A stretch of DNA of 64,000 nt from Mucilaginibacter sp. 14171R-50 (GCF_010093045.1 NZ_CP048115.1:62001-126000); one strand, 5' to 3'; counted from the stretch's first letter, positions 13,814 through 22,631 are shown. The notes: generated by a model from the letters alone, not told the origin. Numbers and translations are program-made.

Positions 13814-15514
13814 ATGATCCATAAAAAAACAAGAACATATATCCCGGCTAACCTAGAAATTAAGTGGGAAACGCTGGAACCTATTTACAAGGAACTACTG
13901 GCCCGCCCCATCAATTCGGTTGAAGAACTGGAGCAATGGCTAAAGGACTGCAGCGAACTACAGGCTGCCCTTGAAGAAGATTTTGCCTGGCGCTACATCC
14001 GCATGACCTGCGATACCATGAGTGAAGAATTGCTGCAAAGCTTTCAGTATTTTGCTACCGAAATAGAGCCAAAAACCGCGCCTTATAATAACGAGCTGAA
14101 TAAAAAGCTGGTTAGTAACAAATACGTTGGCCAACTGAACGAAGAGAAATTCTACATTATGCTGCGTGCGGTACGTAAGCAATTAGAGCTTTTCCGCGAA
14201 GAGAACATTCCGCTGCAAACCGAGATACAGGTAGAGCAGCAAAAGTACCAGTCGATAACCGGCGCTATGTCGGTTCATATTGGCGAGAAAGAATATACGC
14301 TTGAACAGGCTTCCGTTTTTCTGAAAGATACCGACCGCAGCAAAAGGCAGGAAGTTTGGGAAAAGATTACCGCCCGCCGCCTGCAGGAAAAAACGGTACT
14401 TGATACCTTGTTTGACCACCTGCGTGCCCTGCGCCATAAAGTAGCGCTAAACGCCGGGTTCGAGAACTTCCGCGATTATATGTTCCAGGCGCTGGGTCGT
14501 TTTGATTATACCCCCCAGGACTGTTACGCTTTCCACGCGGCTATAGAAACTGAGGTAGTGCCCATCCTGCGGGAGCAGGCCGAAAAACGTAAACAGGCTT
14601 TAGGCGTTGATACGCTTAAGCCCTGGGATATGGAAGTGGACCCATTAGGCCGACCCGCGCTTAAGCCTTTCAACAGCGGTGCCGAGTTGGTAGAAAAATC
14701 TATCCAGTGCTTCAGCAATATCAACCGCTATCTGGGCGAGCGTTTAGAGATCATGAAAGATAATAACCTGTTTGATGTGGAAAGCCGTAAAGGCAAAGCG
14801 CCGGGTGGTTATAATTATCCCTTATCAGAAACTGGTGCGCCATTCATCTTCATGAACTCGGCCAACACCTTTCGCGATCTTACGACCATGGTGCACGAGG
14901 GCGGCCACGCTGTACATACTTTCCTAACAGCCGATCTGGAGTTGAACGATTTTAAACATTGCCCAAGCGAAGTGGCCGAACTGGCATCCATGTCGATGGA
15001 ATTGATATCGATGGATAACTGGGACGTATATTTTGATAACGAGGAAGACCTGAAACGCGCCAAACGCGACCAGCTTGTTGATGTACTGAAAACCCTGCCC
15101 TGGGTGGCGGTGGTAGATCAGTTTCAGCACTGGATATATACCAACCCCGATCATACCGATGCCGAGCGCACCGAAGCCTGGCTAAAAATTTACGAACCAT
15201 TTGGCGCCGGATTTGCCGATTGGAGCGGGCACGCCGAGGCCGAGCAAAACCTATGGCAAAAACAGCTGCACATTTTTGAAGTACCATTTTACTACATCGA
15301 ATATGGGATGGCCCAACTTGGCGCCATAGCAGTTTGGAAAAACTACAAGGAAAACCCCGAAAAAGGCCTGCAGCAATACTTGGATGCCCTGAAACTGGGT
15401 TACACCAAAACCATTACGGAAATCTATGAAACCGCCGGCATCAAATTTGATTTCAGCGCGGGCTACGTAAAAGAACTTGCCGAATTTGTAAAGGCCGAGA
15501 TGGATAAGATATAA
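13814..15514 (+). CDS. M3-family oligoendopeptidase (PepF-like)
   Basis: 566 residues from the ATG at 13814 (MIHKKTRTYIPANLEIKW). The frame is open for 49 more codons upstream, but these are only repeat DNA, so I reject the longer start. The protein is a cytoplasmic zinc metallopeptidase that degrades oligopeptides. Zinc site: HEGGH at 361-365 in TTMVHEGGHAVHTFL, with the third ligand Glu in HCPSEVAELASMSMELI downstream. The helical N-terminal half and the C-terminal IEYGMAQLGAIAVWKNY segment fit the M3 oligoendopeptidase F group. Confidence 0.92.
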   Translation: MIHKKTRTYIPANLEIKWETLEPIYKELLARPINSVEELEQWLKDCSELQAALEEDFAWRYIRMTCDTMSEELLQSFQYFATEIEPKTAPYNNELNKKLVSNKYVGQLNEEKFYIMLRAVRKQLELFREENIPLQTEIQVEQQKYQSITGAMSVHIGEKEYTLEQASVFLKDTDRSKRQEVWEKITARRLQEKTVLDTLFDHLRALRHKVALNAGFENFRDYMFQALGRFDYTPQDCYAFHAAIETEVVPILREQAEKRKQALGVDTLKPWDMEVDPLGRPALKPFNSGAELVEKSIQCFSNINRYLGERLEIMKDNNLFDVESRKGKAPGGYNYPLSETGAPFIFMNSANTFRDLTTMVHEGGHAVHTFLTADLELNDFKHCPSEVAELASMSMELISMDNWDVYFDNEEDLKRAKRDQLVDVLKTLPWVAVVDQFQHWIYTNPDHTDAERTEAWLKIYEPFGAGFADWSGHAEAEQNLWQKQLHIFEVPFYYIEYGMAQLGAIAVWKNYKENPEKGLQQYLDALKLGYTKTITEIYETAGIKFDFSAGYVKELAEFVKAEMDKI

Positions 15515-15521
15515 ATGATAG

Positions 15522-15549
15522 GCCCTCTCCGTTGGAGGGGGCTTTTTTA
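15522..15549 (+). terminator. Hairpin with T-run after the M3 peptidase gene
   Basis: ggccctctccgttggagggg followed by gctttttta. This is a terminator-like hairpin and also matches the short ccctctcc...ggagaggg palindrome family seen at 38475-38493. It lies just before the small membrane protein gene. Confidence 0.75.
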
Positions 15550-15552
15550 AAT

Positions 15553-16041
15553 ATGAACCAAGCCATCAACTTCTTCTGGACCATCATCTGTTTCGCCCCT
15601 GTTATTAGTTTTTGGGCTGGTGCCGCGGCCATGCAATTGCTTTATGTGCTTATTTTCATCAGTTTTTTGAGCCTGGCTATCCCTGCCAAAGTTTTACAAT
15701 TAAGCTATAAGCCTAAATTTTACGAGGGGCTGGGCATAAAATTCATCCGTAAGCTGGTGCAAAACGGCGAATATGCCAACAGGCTTATCCGCAGAAAAAA
15801 CCCGCAGTATAAATTAATAAAAAGCAAGGCGCACGCTTTGCGGTATATTCATACCATAAAAATGTACGAACGATTCCATTTTTTTTGCTTTGTTTTCTTT
15901 ATGCTTACCTCGGTATTTTGCCTGATTACGCGGCAATACAGCTACTTTGCGGGTATAACCCTGGCTAACATGGTTTATAATGCATCACCAATATTGTTAC
16001 AGCAATACAACCGCGCAAGGGTGCTAAACCTCAACAGATAA
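15553..16041 (+). CDS. Small integral membrane protein, unknown function
   Basis: 162 residues from the ATG at 15553; an upstream in-frame start at 15532 would begin inside the terminator hairpin and is rejected. Two hydrophobic regions at the N-terminus (about 5-45) and two in the C-terminal half (about 110-150) flank a basic segment with KPKFYEGLGIKFIRKLVQNG and RLIRRKNPQYKLIKSKAHAL. The YEGLGIKFIRKL part recalls the CrtO-type glycosyl carotenoid acyltransferase family, but the similarity is weak and I do not assign it. It probably has its own transcript after the terminator. Confidence 0.7.
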   Translation: MNQAINFFWTIICFAPVISFWAGAAAMQLLYVLIFISFLSLAIPAKVLQLSYKPKFYEGLGIKFIRKLVQNGEYANRLIRRKNPQYKLIKSKAHALRYIHTIKMYERFHFFCFVFFMLTSVFCLITRQYSYFAGITLANMVYNASPILLQQYNRARVLNLNR

Positions 16042-16118
16042 GCCACTTACCGTCATCATCTGCATATTATTTTTGGCATCTATCAAAACTTATAGGGGTT
16101 TTATAGGTTTAACCATCT

Positions 16119-16763
16119 ATGAAAAAGATATTTGTAATATTTAGCCTTATGTTGTTAGCAGCAGGTGGCTTTGCGCAAACACCCCTAAAACCGGTTAAGA
16201 TAGATAGCCTGGTTACGGTGTCGCTACCAGAAAAATACACAAAAAAAGATACGCTCGGTCAATCCATATATTCAGGCAATGGCCAATATGGTTATATGGT
16301 GGTTATTCGCGCGCCTAATGCCTCCAATAATGAGCCGTTAAAAAAAGAACGTGACCTGAACAAGGTATTAAAAGATTATATAAAGGGCATTAAAGGGCAG
16401 TCGGAAGGCAGCACGCTGAATGTGCGCGATACCCTTATCGGACATCTTAAGGCCAAAACCTTTGAGCTACAGGTTGATGAAGGCGCGGGTGTACAAACGC
16501 GCAACTTTATTGTGATATACACCCAGGATGTAACTTACACCTTCGAATATTATTACGAGGAAATGCGTAAGGATGTAATGAAAGATGAGTATAAGGCATA
16601 CGCCAGTTCAATAAAGCTTTCGCCCGAAATGAAACGTACTGACCAATACCTGACGAACGCCAAAGGTTTGTCGCCTACGGCTAAAATAGGGATATATGGT
16701 GGCGGTGCATTGCTACTTATCCTGATAATTGTGCTGGTTGTTCGTAAGAAAAAGAAAAAATAA
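16119..16763 (+). CDS. Exported protein with C-terminal membrane anchor, unknown function
   Basis: 214 residues with a signal peptide (MKKIFVIFSLMLLAAGGFAQ), a periplasmic domain of about 160 residues (SLVTVSLPEKYTKKDTLGQS at its start) and one C-terminal membrane helix (GIYGGGALLLILIIVLVV) closed by RKKKKK as a stop-transfer signal. Topology: periplasmic domain facing out, tail in the cytoplasm. I do not recognise the domain. The start is the ATG at 16119 after a short direct repeat (ttataggggttttatagg). Confidence 0.75.
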   Translation: MKKIFVIFSLMLLAAGGFAQTPLKPVKIDSLVTVSLPEKYTKKDTLGQSIYSGNGQYGYMVVIRAPNASNNEPLKKERDLNKVLKDYIKGIKGQSEGSTLNVRDTLIGHLKAKTFELQVDEGAGVQTRNFIVIYTQDVTYTFEYYYEEMRKDVMKDEYKAYASSIKLSPEMKRTDQYLTNAKGLSPTAKIGIYGGGALLLILIIVLVVRKKKKK

Positions 16764-16770
16764 GGATCGC

Positions 16771-17439
16771 TCAAACACCTTTGTTTAACAGTCCCCGGCT
16801 CCACCGGGGGCTGTTTATAAAAACCTTACGGTCTATATAGCTAAGCCACAAAACGGTTACCAAAACCCCCACTACCGAACCAACCGTAACATCTTCAAAA
16901 AAATGCTGGCTTAAATACATGCGCGAGTAGCCCACCATTACGGCCACAAAAAGTAATACAGCGCCCCATGCTTTGTTTTTAGCCAAATAGGTAATTACCA
17001 CCCCTGCCGAAAATGCCGTTACCGTATGCCCCGAGGGGAAACTGTGGTAAGTTAAAATATAAAGCCCCTTTACAAAATGTATCTTATTTAACTGGTCGCC
17101 AAAGTATAATTTGGGGCGCGGCATATCAAAACTATATTTCAAGATCTGGGCGGAAACCGCAGTTAAGGCATAGCTGGTTATTACTAAAAATGAAGCGCGG
17201 TAATTAAACAGCACCAGTATAATGGCAAGCGCTACAACTGTCAGGCCATCGCCGATATGGGTAATATAGGGCTCTATGCTATCGGCAAAGTTGCTATGGA
17301 TACCGTTAACGGCAAAATATATCTCTGTATGGGTAAAAAGGAGTTTGATAACCAGGCAAATGCACAAAATACATACATAAGGGATAAAAAGGTATCGTAT
17401 TTTAAACAAAACATCTTTTGCACCTGCATTCATCGGCAC
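16771..17439 (-). CDS. PAP2-superfamily membrane phosphatase
   Basis: 222 residues, a polytopic inner-membrane acid phosphatase of the type that dephosphorylates undecaprenyl-pyrophosphate or phosphatidate-like lipids. The three catalytic blocks are present: KYSFDMPRP (101-109, KxxxxxxRP), PSGHT (135-139) and SRMYLSQHFFED (172-183, SRxxxxxHxxxD). Membrane helices surround each block. The last codons overlap a terminator-like hairpin shared with the convergent gene. Substrate not determinable. Confidence 0.9.
   Translation of the reverse strand: MPMNAGAKDVLFKIRYLFIPYVCILCICLVIKLLFTHTEIYFAVNGIHSNFADSIEPYITHIGDGLTVVALAIILVLFNYRASFLVITSYALTAVSAQILKYSFDMPRPKLYFGDQLNKIHFVKGLYILTYHSFPSGHTVTAFSAGVVITYLAKNKAWGAVLLFVAVMVGYSRMYLSQHFFEDVTVGSVVGVLVTVLWLSYIDRKVFINSPRWSRGLLNKGV
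16787..16815. terminator. Hairpin overlapping the PAP2 3' end
   Basis: aacagtccccggctccaccg then ggggctgttt form a strong stem with a T-run on the plus side. On the plus strand it terminates the gene ending at 16763. On the minus strand it encodes the last residues of the PAP2 protein. Confidence 0.7.
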
Positions 17440-17476
17440 AAAGTAAGCATATAGTTTTTCAATGCAAAAAAATGGT

Positions 17477-17484
17477 TATGTTTG
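17477..17484 (+). promoter_or_regulatory. -7 box TATGTTTG for the permease gene
   Basis: Matches TAnnTTTG, 30 bases before the ATG at 17515. The leader between them can fold gtttggt with accaaac as a small hairpin; I see no known riboswitch. Confidence 0.5.
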
Positions 17485-17514
17485 GTTTGAAAAAGACCAA
17501 ACTGATCAAATTAC

Positions 17515-19233
17515 ATGTCGAGAAGTATATTTCGAAGAAAGTCAGTCTCTAAAATATTAGCTGATGTAGCCAGCGGTTTTAGCGACAGTGAACACTCCGG
17601 TGGCCCGTCCGGGCTTGAAAAAGCATTAAACGTAAAAGACCTAACCCTGATGGGTATTGCAGCCGTTGTAGGCGCGGGTATATTCTCAACCATTGGCGAG
17701 GCTTCCTTTCAGGGAGGGCCGGGAGTAAGTATACTGTTTGTTATTACCGCCATTACCTGCGGGTTTTCGGCTTTATGTTATGCCGAGTTCGCATCGCGCA
17801 TCCCGGTTGCAGGCAGTGCATACACGTATGCCTATGCATCATTCGGCGAGCTTATTGCCTGGATCATAGGCTGGGATCTGCTGATGGAATACGCCATAGG
17901 CAATATAGCGGTAGCCATATCATGGAGCGAGTATTTTGTAAACCTGCTTGAAGGGTTTAATATACACATGCCCGCGTACCTTACTTTAGATTACTTCTCG
18001 GCCTTTACCGCTCACGAAAAAATACAGGAGCTTACCGCCGGCGGACACCTTGCCGAAATTACCGACCGGATGCGCATCGCAGCTTCGGCCTGGGCAACCG
18101 CGCCTGGAACGGGCAACTTTAAACTGATAGCCAATATACCGGCTTTAGCTATAGTTTTTGTGATAACTTACCTGGTATACATTGGCATACGCGAAACCAA
18201 AAAGGCCACTAACGCCATGGTGTACCTAAAAATTGCCATTGTAATTATAGTTATCGTGATAGGCTTTTTTTACGTTACGCCGGCCAACTGGCACCCGTTT
18301 TTACCAAACGGTTTTAGCGGGGTAATGAAGGGTGTATCGGGCGTATTTTTTGCCTATATTGGGTTTGATGCCATATCAACTACCGCCGAAGAATGTAAAA
18401 ACCCGCAAAAGGACCTGCCCCGGGGGATGATCTATTCGTTGGTTATCTGTACCGTTTTATATATACTGATAGCCCTTGTTTTAACAGGTATGGTTAGCTA
18501 TAAAGACCTTAGGGTTGGCGACCCGCTTGCCTATGTATTTGCCAAGGTTGGATTAAAGAATATAAGCTATGTAATATCCATCAGCGCGGTTGTTGCTACC
18601 GCCAGCGTACTGCTCATATTCCAGTTGGGCCAGCCGCGTATCTGGATGAGCATGAGCCGCGACGGGTTATTGCCAAAGGCTTTTTCGCGTATCCATCCCA
18701 GGTTTCACACGCCATCGTTTGCTACGGTAGTTACCGGCTTCGTGGTGGCTGTACCGGCCTTATTCTTAAACCTTACCGAGGTTACCAATTTAACCAGTAT
18801 AGGTACACTGTTTGCCTTTGTGCTGGTGTGCGGTGGGGTATTGTTGCTGCCGCGCGAAAATGCCGTAAAAGGGAAGTTCCATTTGCCGTATATCAATTCG
18901 CAGTGGATAGCGCCGGCGCTTTTTGTTGTCGGGGTGTTCTTTTTCAGGCATAACCTGATGAACCTCATTAGCGGTACCGATCTGCACCAAAAGTTCCCTT
19001 ACTTTTTATTTATCCTATTATCGGCAACGCTTGCTGTGCTGGCGTTTATCAAAAAATTGTCGCTGATACCCGTATTAGGGCTTGTAAGCTGTTTTTACCT
19101 GATGGCCGAGTTAGAATATGAAAGCTGGATACGTTTCCTGGCATGGCTTATTATAGGCCTTGTTATTTACTTTAGCTACGGCTATAAACACAGTAAGCTG
19201 GGCAAACCTGAAAACGCGCACTTGGAGCGATAG
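17515..19233 (+). CDS. APC-family amino acid permease
   Basis: 572 residues with about twelve or more membrane helices, a secondary transporter for amino acids in the inner membrane. After a cytoplasmic N-terminus the first helix has the family's unwound GIAAVVGAGIFSTIG motif; later IGWDLLMEYAIGN, GVFFAYIGFDAISTTAEECKNPQKDLPRG (helix 6-7 and loop, the cationic amino acid transporter hallmark) and QPRIWMSMSRDGLLP are visible. It most resembles the CAT-like subgroup. Substrate not determinable. Followed by a clear terminator. Confidence 0.9.
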   Translation: MSRSIFRRKSVSKILADVASGFSDSEHSGGPSGLEKALNVKDLTLMGIAAVVGAGIFSTIGEASFQGGPGVSILFVITAITCGFSALCYAEFASRIPVAGSAYTYAYASFGELIAWIIGWDLLMEYAIGNIAVAISWSEYFVNLLEGFNIHMPAYLTLDYFSAFTAHEKIQELTAGGHLAEITDRMRIAASAWATAPGTGNFKLIANIPALAIVFVITYLVYIGIRETKKATNAMVYLKIAIVIIVIVIGFFYVTPANWHPFLPNGFSGVMKGVSGVFFAYIGFDAISTTAEECKNPQKDLPRGMIYSLVICTVLYILIALVLTGMVSYKDLRVGDPLAYVFAKVGLKNISYVISISAVVATASVLLIFQLGQPRIWMSMSRDGLLPKAFSRIHPRFHTPSFATVVTGFVVAVPALFLNLTEVTNLTSIGTLFAFVLVCGGVLLLPRENAVKGKFHLPYINSQWIAPALFVVGVFFFRHNLMNLISGTDLHQKFPYFLFILLSATLAVLAFIKKLSLIPVLGLVSCFYLMAELEYESWIRFLAWLIIGLVIYFSYGYKHSKLGKPENAHLER

Positions 19234-19260
19234 CCTTTAAGGATATTATTAAATAGTGAT

Positions 19261-19290
19261 AAAAATGCCGGCAAAATGCCGGCATTTTTA
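19261..19290 (+). terminator. Intrinsic terminator after the permease gene
   Basis: aaaaatgccggc, loop aaaat, gccggcattttta: a perfect GC-rich stem with T-tract. Confidence 0.9.
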
Positions 19291-19346
19291 TTTGAAAACA
19301 CTTAAAAATCTTCGAGAAAATTGGGGATAATTAGACGAATTAGCCA

Positions 19347-20072
19347 CTACTTTTGTAACCGCCAAACCTGCTCGACGACGGGAGCCCCGGCCAATTCCTT
19401 TTTAAAGTGATCGCAGCTTTCAAACTTCAGCGTGCCGAGCAGCCGGCTTTCTAAACTCAAAGTAAAACTTGTTGTTTCAAATGGCCACGGCGCTATGGTA
19501 AAGGTGCCGTTGCTGTTACGCGATAGCTTGTATTGTTTATTGTCCGGCCCCCGGCTCACTTCAACCACACGGTTTTCGGGTGGCACATGGTGCTGGGCAA
19601 GCAGCAACGACAAAGCATCGCACCACTCCAACAAACCATATGCCTCGCCGGCTTCCTTTTGAGTAATGCCTAGCTCCTTCATCCATTGCTTTTGTAACTG
19701 CTTCTGCCCCGCCAGGAAACGCCTTACCTGCGGGTTTGAGAGGGCTTCGCTTTTGTGCAGAAAAACCATGTGCATAGAAGTGAGCAAGGCGATATACCTG
19801 CTTTTTGATATCGAAAAGTCATGCAATCGCATGCAATGTTCCTGCTTAAACTTTTTCATGCTAAAATCTACCGGGCCGCCTTGAGGGGTCAGCAGGTCAT
19901 CGGCCTCCAGTTCGGTTTGCGCGTCATCATGATCGGCAATAGCTATAAGCGTTTCCGTCCAGCGGTTGGGGCGGTCGTTTTTTCGCCATTGCATAGCAAT
20001 TTGCGCCGCAAGCACCCCATGCGCCCGCTGCGTTATAATCTCCCAGCCCTGTTCTGTATAATTGGCGATCAT
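19347..20072 (-). CDS. DUF3891 family protein
   Basis: 241 residues, no signal peptide or membrane segment. The start MIANYTEQGWEIITQRAHGVLAAQIA and the following IAIADHDDAQTE give the pattern of DUF3891, an all-helical cytoplasmic family. The H..HD arrangement (RAHGVLA plus ADHDD) looks like an HD-type metal site, so a phosphohydrolase role is possible but only inferred. Stands alone between the permease and the tyrosine-degradation block. Confidence 0.75.
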   Translation of the reverse strand: MIANYTEQGWEIITQRAHGVLAAQIAMQWRKNDRPNRWTETLIAIADHDDAQTELEADDLLTPQGGPVDFSMKKFKQEHCMRLHDFSISKSRYIALLTSMHMVFLHKSEALSNPQVRRFLAGQKQLQKQWMKELGITQKEAGEAYGLLEWCDALSLLLAQHHVPPENRVVEVSRGPDNKQYKLSRNSNGTFTIAPWPFETTSFTLSLESRLLGTLKFESCDHFKKELAGAPVVEQVWRLQK

Positions 20073-20119
20073 AAAGGGATAATGATCTGGAAAGGAAATT
20101 GTTTACATCAGCCGGTTTC

Positions 20120-20193
20120 TGTAGAGACGCAATACTTGCCTCTCCCCCATGCTATACCAGCCTAAATGAGACACGAAGTATCGCGTCTCTACA
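20120..20193. repeat. TAGAGACGC inverted repeat element
   Basis: Left arm tgtagagacgcaatact (20120-20136) and right arm cgaagtatcgcgtctctaca (20174-20193). Partial copies are at 22256-22273 and 29853-29879. It lies in the gap between the DUF3891 and flavin-reductase genes. Confidence 0.85.
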
Positions 20194-20199
20194 TAAAAT

Positions 20200-21090
20200 T
20201 TAATCTGCCAGCAGCACCATCCATGCCTCATTCACCCTGCCTTCATCCAACAGGTGTTTGGCTTTTAAATGCAGTTGTAATTCGCGGGTTTGGCTGTCGC
20301 CAATGGTGGCATCGAACAGGTCCTTCAGTTCATCGCTTTGCGTGTACGCCTCTATTTCTTTATCTGTGGGCAATACCTCTACATTACCCAATTGCCCCAG
20401 GTTGTTACCGGTTAGCACTTTTGAGTTGCGGATAGCCCGCGGTATGGCATCAACCCCTATACCAATAGTGGTTACGGGCTTGGCCACCTTAAACAGGTTA
20501 TCGGCAGTAACGCGGCAGTACCAGTCGGCGCCAAGGCGGGCTACCAAGTCAATCTTTTCCTGGTCTATAATGCCATTTTCGTTTAAGATACCCTCGCTAA
20601 TGTGGATGAATTTTATCTCGGCTATTACCAGGTTGCCCGCGCCGGGGGTATCGGCAAGCCTGATAATATCCCTTATTACACACTCCAATTGTACCGGCGA
20701 TTCGGCCACGCGGGGCGGCTTAACCATCACCGATGGCAGCTCGGTTAAGCCCGATTTAACAAACTCGTTTACTCCTGCCGGATATTCTACACTGGCGAGC
20801 GATACCTGCTGCACCATATCATAGTTAACAATATTGATCACACACTCGGGCACCTGCATTAAGTTTTCGAGGGTGTGCTTGGTAGTATTATCCCTCACCC
20901 TGCGCGATGGCGAGAATACACAAACGGGCGGGTTAACACTAAACACGTTAAAAAAACTAAACGGACTAAGGTTTACATTACCTTCCGCATCAACGGTTGA
21001 GGCGAGGCAGATAGGCCTGGGTGCTACCGCGTGGTTAAGGTAAGCCTGGATCTGTAATGGCGAAAGATTTTTTATATCGAGTGTTAGCAT
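20200..21090 (-). CDS. Flavin reductase-like (FMN-binding split barrel) protein
   Basis: 296 residues. The N-terminal two thirds fit the flavin-reductase-like split barrel: YLNHAVAPRPICLASTVDAEG, NLSPFSFFNVFSVNPPVCVF, ECVINIVNYDMVQQVSLAS, FVKSGLTELPSVMVKPPRV and a closing Val/Ala strand. The C-terminal extension of about 90 residues is unassigned. It likely binds FMN and supplies reduced flavin or acts as an oxidoreductase. It lies downstream of, and in the same direction as, the FAH gene in the tyrosine-degradation neighbourhood, so a linked role is plausible but unproven; a palindromic repeat sits between the two. Confidence 0.82.
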   Translation of the reverse strand: MLTLDIKNLSPLQIQAYLNHAVAPRPICLASTVDAEGNVNLSPFSFFNVFSVNPPVCVFSPSRRVRDNTTKHTLENLMQVPECVINIVNYDMVQQVSLASVEYPAGVNEFVKSGLTELPSVMVKPPRVAESPVQLECVIRDIIRLADTPGAGNLVIAEIKFIHISEGILNENGIIDQEKIDLVARLGADWYCRVTADNLFKVAKPVTTIGIGVDAIPRAIRNSKVLTGNNLGQLGNVEVLPTDKEIEAYTQSDELKDLFDATIGDSQTRELQLHLKAKHLLDEGRVNEAWMVLLAD

Positions 21091-21104
21091 GGTGTTCTCA
21101 ACGC

Positions 21105-21186
21105 GTCATTGCGAGGTACGAAGCAATCTCCATTGAGGTATATCGGCTATGCATAGCCTTGAGATTGCTTCGTACCTCGCAATGAC
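21105..21186. repeat. Perfect 26-base inverted repeat, GTCATTGCGAGG...CCTCGCAATGAC
   Basis: Arms 21105-21130 and 21161-21186 are exact reverse complements (26 of 26), with an inner 30-base spacer. It begins GTCATTGCGAGGTACGAAGC and ends with ATGAC. A diverged copy is at 3661-3754. Such elements occur many times in related genomes as I recall; no gene is inside. Confidence 0.93.
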
Positions 21187-21210
21187 GGCTTTATTATTAT
21201 TTAATATTGT

Positions 21211-22206
21211 TTATTTCTTTAACGCCAGCAGCGAAAAATCGTCCTTACTTTTTTTAATAATATTACCCAACATACCCAATCCGGTTATTTCCATTTCTAC
21301 CAGATCGTTTGGCTGCAGCCACTGGGGCTGATAGTTGGGGTCGTTTAGCAGGCCTGTACCATTCAGTTCCAGGAAACAGCCTGTGCCTACCGTACCTGAG
21401 CCAATCACGTCGCCCGGAAGCACGTCGCAGCCATAAGCGCAGCGCTCAATAATTTCTGCGAAGGTCCAGTCCATATCGGCCATATTGCCGGCGCTTACCT
21501 GCTTACCGTTCACTACGCATTTCATCTCCAGATTGTAGGTAACCCCGGTATGGCCTTCTTTTGGCGAGGTTTTATATTGCTCCAACTCATCGGGTGTAAC
21601 CAGCCAGGGGCCTATCACGGTCGAAAAATCCTTGCCTTTGGCCGGGCCAAGGTTCAGCAGCATTTCTTCCATTTGCAGTGTGCGCGCGCTCATATCGTTC
21701 ATGATCATGTACCCTGCAATAAAGCTGTCGGCATCGGCAGCCCTTATATTACGCCCTTTTTTATTGAGCACAACGGCCACTTCCAGTTCAAAATCAAGCT
21801 TCTGGAAATGATCAGGCATGCACTCGATCTCGCCGGGTCCTTGTATGGCGTTATGGTTGGTAAAGTAAAATATCGGGTACTGGTCAAACTCGGCTATCAT
21901 ATCTACCTTACGATTTCGGCGCGCGGCGGCCACATGCTGGCGGAAGGCGTACCCATCACGGCACGAGGTAGGGTGCGGCACGGGGGCCATCAATTCATAA
22001 AACAACTCCTCTTTCGCCTGTATTTTAGCAGTTTTAATGGCCTCGTTAACTTTTTTAGCACGGTCCATTAATTCATCGCCGCCCCATAAAAATTCGTTCA
22101 TATTATCGGGGATCAGCTTATCGCACGAGTTTAGGTTGTAGATATGGCCGTTTATGTAGATGCCTAAATGCTCCCGGTCTTCGGTTTTGTAGGATACTAA
22201 TTTCAT
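21211..22206 (-). CDS. Fumarylacetoacetate hydrolase family protein
   Basis: 331 residues. The expected reaction in this context is the last step of tyrosine breakdown, fumarylacetoacetate to fumarate and acetoacetate. Metal-site features of the FAH fold: GPGEIE (123-128), LDFELEVAVVL (137-147; E140 and E142 as ligands), GYMIMNDMSAR (165-175; D171) and GKDFSTVIGPWLVTPDEL. The C-terminal GDVIGSGTVGTGCFLE loop is also typical. It is divergent from hmgA and hpd, which perform the two preceding steps, so the assignment is well supported by context. Promoter box at 22233-22240. Confidence 0.9.
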   Translation of the reverse strand: MKLVSYKTEDREHLGIYINGHIYNLNSCDKLIPDNMNEFLWGGDELMDRAKKVNEAIKTAKIQAKEELFYELMAPVPHPTSCRDGYAFRQHVAAARRNRKVDMIAEFDQYPIFYFTNHNAIQGPGEIECMPDHFQKLDFELEVAVVLNKKGRNIRAADADSFIAGYMIMNDMSARTLQMEEMLLNLGPAKGKDFSTVIGPWLVTPDELEQYKTSPKEGHTGVTYNLEMKCVVNGKQVSAGNMADMDWTFAEIIERCAYGCDVLPGDVIGSGTVGTGCFLELNGTGLLNDPNYQPQWLQPNDLVEMEITGLGMLGNIIKKSKDDFSLLALKK

Positions 22207-22232
22207 ACGTTAGGAATTGGTTTATCGGAAAT

Positions 22233-22240
22233 CAAAAGTA
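22233..22240 (-). promoter_or_regulatory. -7 box for the FAH gene
   Basis: Plus-strand CAAAAGTA reads TACTTTTG on the minus strand (TAnnTTTG), 26 bases before the start at 22206. Confidence 0.5.
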
Positions 22241-22441
22241 GTTATTTTGGTTGATTGTAGAGACGCGATACCGGGTGAAAAACTATGCTTGCATATTAAT
22301 TGCATATGTTGTAATTTTGATTGTAATGATGAGCATTAAAAAACAGTTTTACTTTTCCCTCGGGCTTACTTCTATGAGTAATTCCTCCTCTTTCAGGGAT
22401 GCTGTGCTCTCTAAGATAGCCCTGGCGCAATTTTAAGTTTG

Positions 22442-22621
22442 TTGTTGTAAAGAAGTTGTAAAGTTTTAAGGTTTGAACGTTGGAATATTACCAACTAAAT
22501 CTTTTAAAACCTTTATAAATATTTATTTGTTTGATTTTGAAACCATTAAGGCTAAAGTCCAACTTTTAAACCTTACAACTTTTCAACATTCAAACATCTC
22601 CAGATTCCAACATTTTAAACC
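22442..22621. repeat. Large inverted repeat of gttgtaaagttttaaggttt words upstream of hmgA
   Basis: Left arm 22442-22487 (gttgtaaagttttaaggttt, gaacgttggaat) and right arm 22558-22621 (ccaacttttaaaccttacaa, cttttcaacattc, attccaacattttaaacc). Both arms contain internal repeats of the same word. The right arm ends 10 bases before the hmgA ATG. The words match those at 11885-11998. Confidence 0.75.
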
Positions 22622-22631
22622 AATATAAACC

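Larger units (their letters stand above)
22207..22631. other. 425-base divergent intergenic region between FAH and hmgA
   Basis: Holds the FAH promoter box, a partial TAGAGACGC element (22256-22273), about 160 bases without recognisable features, and the large inverted repeat at 22442-22621. A 61-codon open frame (22251-22436) crosses it but starts in the repeat and looks like chance. I see no regulator gene for the tyrosine pathway. Confidence 0.6.

Noticed and set aside
22251..22436. 61-codon frame between the FAH and hmgA genes
   Set aside because: Starts inside a TAGAGACGC repeat and has no recognisable domain; probably chance, although a decayed regulator cannot be excluded.
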